Below are positions 59,603 through 64,000 of a stretch of 64,000 bases of DNA, piece by piece. Source of the stretch: Massilia sp. PDC64 (GTDB lineage Bacteria; Pseudomonadota; Gammaproteobacteria; Burkholderiales; Burkholderiaceae_D); contig NZ_FMZS01000004.1 in NCBI RefSeq assembly GCF_900101265.1, positions 248,001-312,000 of the forward strand, in the 5' to 3' direction. Under the pieces are notes generated by a model. It worked only from the letters and a program-made list of their open reading frames with translations, did no database searches and was not told where the DNA came from. Every line of letters begins with the position of its first letter. The stretch's first letter is position 1. The translations under genes were made by a program, and so were the position numbers.

Positions 59603-60907
59603 TCAGGACCGCTGCACCGGCGCGGCGAGCAACCTGTCGATGCGGTTGCCGTCCATGTCGACGACTTCGAAGCGCCAGCCTTCCCAGTCCAGCTTGTCGC
59701 CGGCCCGGGGGATCACGGCCAGCTGGTACAGCATGAAGCCGGCGAGCGTGTGGTAGGCGCCGCTGTCCTCGTCGGGGAAGTCGATGTCGGCCCCGGTCAG
59801 GTAGCGGAAGCGGTCGAGCACCATGCCGCCGTCGACGAACCAGCTGCCGTCCTCGCGCCGGACGGCATCCGGCTGGCCGTGGTCGCTCGTGGGCGTGACG
59901 TCGCCCACCAGCGCGCTGAGCACGTCGGTCAGGGTGATCATGCCCTGGATGTCGCCGTACTCGTCCACGACCATCGCCAGTTCCGCATGGTGCTGCTTCA
60001 GTTGTTCCAGCAGGTCGATGGCGCTGCTCGATTCCGGGACGTACAGGATGGTCTCCAGGGCCGCCTCGATGTCGATGCCGGACAGCGACTGCGTGCGGAT
60101 GGCCTGGCCGAACAGGTTACGCGCGCGCACGACGCCGAGGACCTGCGAGCGGTCGCCGCGGTAGACGGGGAAGCGGCTGTAGGGCGATTCCGCGATGCGC
60201 GCGAGGTTTTGTTCGAGCGGCTGGTTCAGGTCGAGGAATTCCAGGTCGACCCGGGGCGTCATCAGCGCGCGCAAATGCCAGTCGTCGAGCCGCAGGGCGC
60301 GTGCGGCGATGTCGTATTCCGTCTTCTCGAACACGCCCGCGTCCGTGCTTTCCTTGATCATGCCCGTCACGTCTTCCTCGGTCGGCGTCTCGTCCTTGTG
60401 ATGGTGCATGCCGAGCAGGCGCATGATGCCGTCCGTCGTCATCGCGAGCAGCCGCACGAACGGATGCGCGAGGCGGGCCACGAAGTGCAGCGGTCGCGCG
60501 ATCATGGCCGCCATCGTTTCCGGGTACAGGATCGCGATGCGCTTGGGCACCAGTTCGCCCAGCACGATGGAGAAGAACGTGATGCCGGCCACGACGATCG
60601 CCAGCGCGACGGGCCGCGCATAGCCGTCCGGCACGCCGACGTGCGCGAGCACGGGTGTCAGCCGCGCCGTCAGCGACGCTTCGCCGAACGCACCGTTGAA
60701 GATGCCGATGAGGGTAATGCCCACCTGCACGGTGGAGAGGAAGCGGCTCGGATCGTCATGCAAGTCGAGCGCGGTGCGGGCGCCGCGCCGGCCATCGTCC
60801 GCCATCTTTTCCAGGCGCAGGCGCTTGGCGGAGACGACGGCCAGCTCCGACATGGAGAACACGCCGTTGAGCAGGATGAGGGCGAGGATGATGACGATGT
60901 CGGCCAT
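59603..60907 (-). CDS. HlyC/CorC-family CNNM/CBS-pair transporter-associated protein
   Basis: A 434-residue protein. An N-terminal DUF21/CNNM membrane domain (about 1-195: LNGVFSMSELAVVSAKR, VQVGITLIGIFNGAFGE, LGELVPKRIA) is followed by two CBS domains (about 210-330, with MTPRVDLEFLDL and VVDEYGDIQGMITLTDVL) and a CorC/HlyC C-terminal domain (about 345-430). Members take part in magnesium and cobalt transport or membrane integrity. The name haemolysin is historical. The gene stands alone. Confidence 0.88.
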   Translation of the reverse strand: MADIVIILALILLNGVFSMSELAVVSAKRLRLEKMADDGRRGARTALDLHDDPSRFLSTVQVGITLIGIFNGAFGEASLTARLTPVLAHVGVPDGYARPVALAIVVAGITFFSIVLGELVPKRIAILYPETMAAMIARPLHFVARLAHPFVRLLAMTTDGIMRLLGMHHHKDETPTEEDVTGMIKESTDAGVFEKTEYDIAARALRLDDWHLRALMTPRVDLEFLDLNQPLEQNLARIAESPYSRFPVYRGDRSQVLGVVRARNLFGQAIRTQSLSGIDIEAALETILYVPESSSAIDLLEQLKQHHAELAMVVDEYGDIQGMITLTDVLSALVGDVTPTSDHGQPDAVRREDGSWFVDGGMVLDRFRYLTGADIDFPDEDSGAYHTLAGFMLYQLAVIPRAGDKLDWEGWRFEVVDMDGNRIDRLLAAPVQRS

Positions 60908-60913
60908 GCGGTT

Positions 60914-60947
60914 CCCGTGTGCGATGACGGGTCAATCATCGCACGGG
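60914..60947 (-). terminator. Hairpin between hmgA and the CorC-like gene
   Basis: Arms CCCGTGTGCGATGA (60914-60927) and TCATCGCACGGG (60936-60947) pair with a two-base bulge and lie 34 bp past the hmgA stop. No T-run follows on the minus strand, so it may be factor-dependent. Confidence 0.35.
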
Positions 60948-60980
60948 GGAAACGCGCCGGTCGCACAGCACGATGCCGCG

Positions 60981-62285
60981 TCAGGGCTTTGCCGGATTGA
61001 AATGCTTCGCGATCCCCGCCCAGCATTCCTGGTAATTACCCTGCAACTGAGGCGACTGCAGCGCGTACGCCGTCGCCACCAGCGGCGTGCGCGTCTCGAA
61101 CATGAAGGCCATCGTGTCCGTGACCTTGTGCGGCCGGGACGTGTCCGCGCTGCTGGCCTTGTCGAACGTCGCGGCATCCGGGCCGTGGCCGCTCATGCAG
61201 TTGTGCAGGCTTGCGCCGCCCGGCACGAAGCCCACCGCCTTCGCATCGTAGGCGCCGTGCACGAGGCCCATGAATTCGCTTGCGACATTGCGGTGGAACC
61301 AGGGCGGGCGGAACGTGTCCTCGCCGGCCAGCCAGCGGGGCGGGAAGATGACGAAGTCCAGCGTATCGACGCCGGGCGTGTCCGACGGTGCGTGCAGCAC
61401 GAGGAAGATCGACGGATCCGGGTGGTCGTAGCTGATCGAGCCGATCGTGTTGAAGTGGCGCAGGTCGTATTTATAGGGCGCATAGTTGCCGTGCCAGGCG
61501 ACGACGTCCAGCGGCGAATGGCGGATGCTTGCCCGCCACAGGTTGCCGCCGAATTTCGCGACCAGTTCGAATTCGCCTTCGATGTCCTCGTAGCGGGCGA
61601 CGGGCGTGAGGAAATCGCGCGGATTGGCGAGGCCGTTGGAGCCGATCGGGCCCAGGTCCGGCAGCCGCAGCAGCGCGCCGAAGTTTTCGCAGACATATCC
61701 GCGGGCCTCGCCGTCCGGCAGGTCGACCCTGAAACGCACGCCGCGGGGGATGACGGCGATTTCCTGCGGCTCGACGTGCACGAGGCCGAGTTCCGTGGCG
61801 ATGGCCAGGCGCCCCTGCTGCGGCACGATCAGGAACTCGCCGTCGGCCGAATAGAAGTAGCGCCCGCGCATGGACTGGTTCGCGGCATACACGTGGATCG
61901 CGCAACCGGTCATCGCGGTGGGCGACCCGTTGCCGGCCATCGTCGCGAGGCCGTCGATGAAGTCGGTGGGCGTGTCCGGCATGGGCAGGGGGCTCCAGCG
62001 CATCTGGTTCGGCGACGGCGCCACCCCGTCGAAGCCGGCGGCGATGCGGCCGTTGTCCATGGGTTCGAACGTGCCGTGCATGGCGGCCGGGCGGATGCGG
62101 TACAGCCAGGAGCGGCGGTTGTGGCTGCGGGGCGCCGTGAAAGCCGTTCCGGACAATTGTTCCGCATACAGGCCGTAGGCGACGCGCTGCGGCGAATTGC
62201 GGTGCGCGGGCAGGGCGCCGGGCAGGGCCTCCGTCGCGAATTCGTTGGCGAAGCCGGACATGTAGCCGTCAGGTGAAGCAGTCAA
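60981..62285 (-). CDS. hmgA: Homogentisate 1,2-dioxygenase
   Basis: A 434-residue enzyme that opens the ring of homogentisate to maleylacetoacetate in phenylalanine/tyrosine catabolism. Typical segments are [52 protein letters not shown] and [15 protein letters not shown], with the iron-binding His and Glu residues. TTG at 62285 is preferred because GGAG lies 6 bp upstream; ATG at 62261 is an alternative. It is divergent from a LysR gene that is followed by hpd, the preceding pathway step. Confidence 0.93.
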   Translation of the reverse strand: MTASPDGYMSGFANEFATEALPGALPAHRNSPQRVAYGLYAEQLSGTAFTAPRSHNRRSWLYRIRPAAMHGTFEPMDNGRIAAGFDGVAPSPNQMRWSPLPMPDTPTDFIDGLATMAGNGSPTAMTGCAIHVYAANQSMRGRYFYSADGEFLIVPQQGRLAIATELGLVHVEPQEIAVIPRGVRFRVDLPDGEARGYVCENFGALLRLPDLGPIGSNGLANPRDFLTPVARYEDIEGEFELVAKFGGNLWRASIRHSPLDVVAWHGNYAPYKYDLRHFNTIGSISYDHPDPSIFLVLHAPSDTPGVDTLDFVIFPPRWLAGEDTFRPPWFHRNVASEFMGLVHGAYDAKAVGFVPGGASLHNCMSGHGPDAATFDKASSADTSRPHKVTDTMAFMFETRTPLVATAYALQSPQLQGNYQECWAGIAKHFNPAKP

Positions 62286-62358
62286 GGGTTTCTCCAGGAT
62301 GCGTGGTGTTTATGACACTCTAGAGGAGTGCGGCCAGTTTTACGAGATGAATACAAAA

Positions 62359-62378
62359 ATGTAGACTATTTAGAACAT
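62359..62378. promoter_or_regulatory. Candidate LysR-type site between hmgA and its regulator
   Basis: ATGT (62359-62362) and ACAT (62375-62378) form an inverted repeat in an AT-rich stretch 20 bp before the LysR start codon. A second inverted repeat, CACTC-5 bp-GAGTG, lies nearer hmgA at 62316-62330. Confidence 0.35.
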
Positions 62379-62397
62379 CAATAACCCTATCTCGTGC

Positions 62398-63303
62398 ATG
62401 ATCGAACCCTCTAGCATCGACCTGAATCTATTATCGGTATTTCAGGAGGTCTACCGCGAACGCCAGATCTCGGCCGCCGCAAGGCGTCTGGGCCTGACGC
62501 AATCGGCCGTGAGCAATGCGCTGGCGCGGCTGCGGCGCACGTTCGGCGACGAGCTGTTCGTACGTACGGCGTACGGCATGCAGCCAACGCCGCTCGCGCA
62601 GCAGATGGCCGAGCCAATCGGCGCCGCGATGGCCCAGGTGGCACTGGCCCTGTCGCAGCGCAGCCGCTTCGACCCGGCCACGAGCGGCCGCCGGTTCACG
62701 GTGGCGATGACGGACGTGGGCGAGGTGTACTTCATGCCGGCGTTGATCGAGCGCTGCCGCGCGAGCGCACCGAACGTGGAGATCGCGTCGATCCGCGCGA
62801 ACGGCCTGACCCTGAAGGACGACATGGAGACGGGCAGGGTGGACCTGGCCATCGGCGCGTTCGAGGACGTGTCGGAAGCGCTGTATCACCGCGCGCTGTT
62901 CCGCCAGCCGTTCGTGAGCATGTTCCGCAAGGACCATCCGCTGGCGAAGGGCAAGGTGGACCTGGCGCGTTTCGTGGCGGCGCCGCACCTGATCGTCGAT
63001 GCGGCCCAGAGTCCTTACGACCGCATCAATGGATTGCTGGAAAAGGCCGGGGTGACGGCCGGGGCCCGGTTCCGGGTGCCGCATTTCACCGCGGTGCCGT
63101 ACATCGTCAGCACGAGCGAGCTGGTGGTGACGGTGCCGCAAAAACTGGCCGAAAGCGCGGCAAGCCCGTTCGGCCTGAAGTGGATCGAGCCGCCGCTCGC
63201 CCTGCCGGCGTTGCAGACCAACGTCTTCTGGCACCGGCGCTTCAACCACGATCCCGGCATCCAGTGGCTGCGGGGACTGATTGCCGACGTGTTCGCGGAA
63301 TAG
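62398..63303 (+). CDS. LysR-family transcriptional regulator
   Basis: A 301-residue regulator. The helix-turn-helix covers residues 8-65 (DLNLLSVFQEVYRERQISAAARRLGLTQSAVSNALARLR, with ISAAARRLGLTQSAVSNALA as the core), followed by the effector-binding domain. ATG at 62398. It is divergent from hmgA and upstream of hpd, so it is the likely regulator of aromatic amino acid catabolism, probably sensing homogentisate or tyrosine-derived acids. The effector is not proven. Confidence 0.85.
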   Translation: MIEPSSIDLNLLSVFQEVYRERQISAAARRLGLTQSAVSNALARLRRTFGDELFVRTAYGMQPTPLAQQMAEPIGAAMAQVALALSQRSRFDPATSGRRFTVAMTDVGEVYFMPALIERCRASAPNVEIASIRANGLTLKDDMETGRVDLAIGAFEDVSEALYHRALFRQPFVSMFRKDHPLAKGKVDLARFVAAPHLIVDAAQSPYDRINGLLEKAGVTAGARFRVPHFTAVPYIVSTSELVVTVPQKLAESAASPFGLKWIEPPLALPALQTNVFWHRRFNHDPGIQWLRGLIADVFAE

Positions 63304-63360
63304 GGGCGAACGCGCCGGTAGGCGCGAACATTTTAATGCTAATCGATAGAGGAATAGACA

Positions 63361-64000
63361 ATGGCCGACCTGTTTGACAATCCGATGGGGCTGATGGGCT
63401 TCGAATTCGTGGAATTCGCGTCGCCCACCCCGGGCGTGCTGGAGCCCGTATTCGAAGCCCTGGGCTTCACCAAAGTGGCCGTGCACCGCTCGAAGGACGT
63501 CGTGCTGTACCGCCAGGGCGACATCAACTTCATCGTCAACAACGAGCCGAAGAGCGCCGCCTATTATTTCGCGGCCGAACACGGCCCGTCGGCCTGCGGC
63601 ATGGCCTTCCGCGTCCAGAACGCCCATAAAGCCTATGCGCGCGCCCTCGAGCTGGGCGCCCAGCCGATGGACATCCCGACGGGTCCGATGGAGCTGCGCC
63701 TGCCCGCCATCAAGGGCATCGGCGGCGCGCCGCTGTACCTGATCGACCGTTTCGAAGACGGCAAATCGATCTATGACATCGACTTCGAATGGATCGAGGG
63801 GACGGAACGCCACCCGGTCGGTCACGGTCTGAAGATCATCGACCACCTGACGCATAACGTCTACCGCGGCCGCATGGCCTACTGGGCCGGCTTCTACGAG
63901 AAACTGTTCAACTTCCGCGAGATCCGCTACTTCGACATCAAGGGCGAGTACACGGGCCTCACGTCGAAGGCGATGACGGCGCCGGACGGCAAGATCCGCA
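63361..64000 (+). CDS. hpd: 4-Hydroxyphenylpyruvate dioxygenase (cut by window end)
   Basis: The first 213 residues of an HPPD-type enzyme, which converts 4-hydroxyphenylpyruvate to homogentisate. GAGGA precedes the ATG at 63361. Readable motifs are [36 protein letters not shown] and [14 protein letters not shown], with the first iron-ligand His in the DHLTHNV stretch. The remaining ligands lie beyond the window. It is 57 bp downstream of the LysR gene, and its product is the substrate of hmgA. Confidence 0.92.
   Translation, partial: MADLFDNPMGLMGFEFVEFASPTPGVLEPVFEALGFTKVAVHRSKDVVLYRQGDINFIVNNEPKSAAYYFAAEHGPSACGMAFRVQNAHKAYARALELGAQPMDIPTGPMELRLPAIKGIGGAPLYLIDRFEDGKSIYDIDFEWIEGTERHPVGHGLKIIDHLTHNVYRGRMAYWAGFYEKLFNFREIRYFDIKGEYTGLTSKAMTAPDGKIR

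Overview
The window is one contiguous, GC-rich bacterial chromosome segment. It carries about 56 protein-coding genes packed at near-continuous density, with no RNA genes, CRISPR array or prophage. The gene set suggests a soil or plant-associated betaproteobacterium of the Massilia/Oxalobacteraceae type: TonB-dependent receptors linked to glycoside hydrolases, a bkd branched-chain keto acid dehydrogenase operon, homogentisate catabolism, long PAS hybrid kinases, and high GC with GTG/TTG starts. This taxonomic reading is an inference, because no ribosomal or marker gene is present.

Layout, left to right. At 1-5.6 kb there is the tail of a GH16 glucanase, a serine-hydrolase lipoprotein with an overlapping unknown gene, an MFS exporter, and a four-gene minus-strand operon: TlpA-like thioredoxin, Tat-exported transglutaminase-like protein, merT, merP. 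At 5.6-14.1 kb there is an SMR efflux gene, then a carbohydrate block (GH43, GH2, and a complete sugar ABC transporter with its own MalK-type ATPase). At 14.1-15.1 kb soxR is divergent from an ester cyclase, with a near-canonical SoxR box between them. At 15.2-22.6 kb there is a very large zinc-dependent phospholipase C-like protein, then a LacI regulator, a TonB-dependent receptor and a second GH43, which together form a second glycan uptake locus. At 22.6-25.4 kb lie kefC/kefF and a small acidic protein. At 25.5-30.4 kb is the bkdA1-bkdA2-bkdB-lpd operon.

At 30.7-34 kb and 43-45.3 kb lie two paralogous PAS hybrid histidine kinases, each with two receiver domains. Between them are a TetR-controlled operon (Baeyer-Villiger-type monooxygenase, SDR, alpha/beta hydrolase), exonuclease III, a GH31 enzyme, a proline-rich membrane protein and a cupin. 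At 45.3-51 kb there is a truncated haemoglobin under an NsrR-like palindrome, an unknown protein with a possible PD-(D/E)xK core, a two-domain M16 protease and a cysteine synthase-like gene. At 52-57 kb an aromatic amino acid permease and an outer-membrane receptor were originally divergent; an intact IS1595-family element (13-bp inverted repeats, 8-bp target duplication) has inserted between them. At 56.8-58.8 kb is a sulfide/persulfide operon (bigR, two YeeE/YedE half-transporters, ETHE1-type persulfide dioxygenase) with its operator visible. The window ends with a DUF1264 (oil-body-associated-type) protein, a CorC/HlyC protein, and hmgA divergent from a LysR gene followed by hpd.

The genes point to a heterotroph that takes up plant glycans through TonB receptors and ABC import, oxidises branched-chain and aromatic amino acids, and responds to redox-active compounds, nitric oxide and sulfide. 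The best candidates for undescribed biology are the merTP/transglutaminase/TlpA operon without merA or merR, the possible orphan nuclease, the matching leaderless promoters of bigR and the globin, and the two motif-sharing operators of the LacI/TonB locus.
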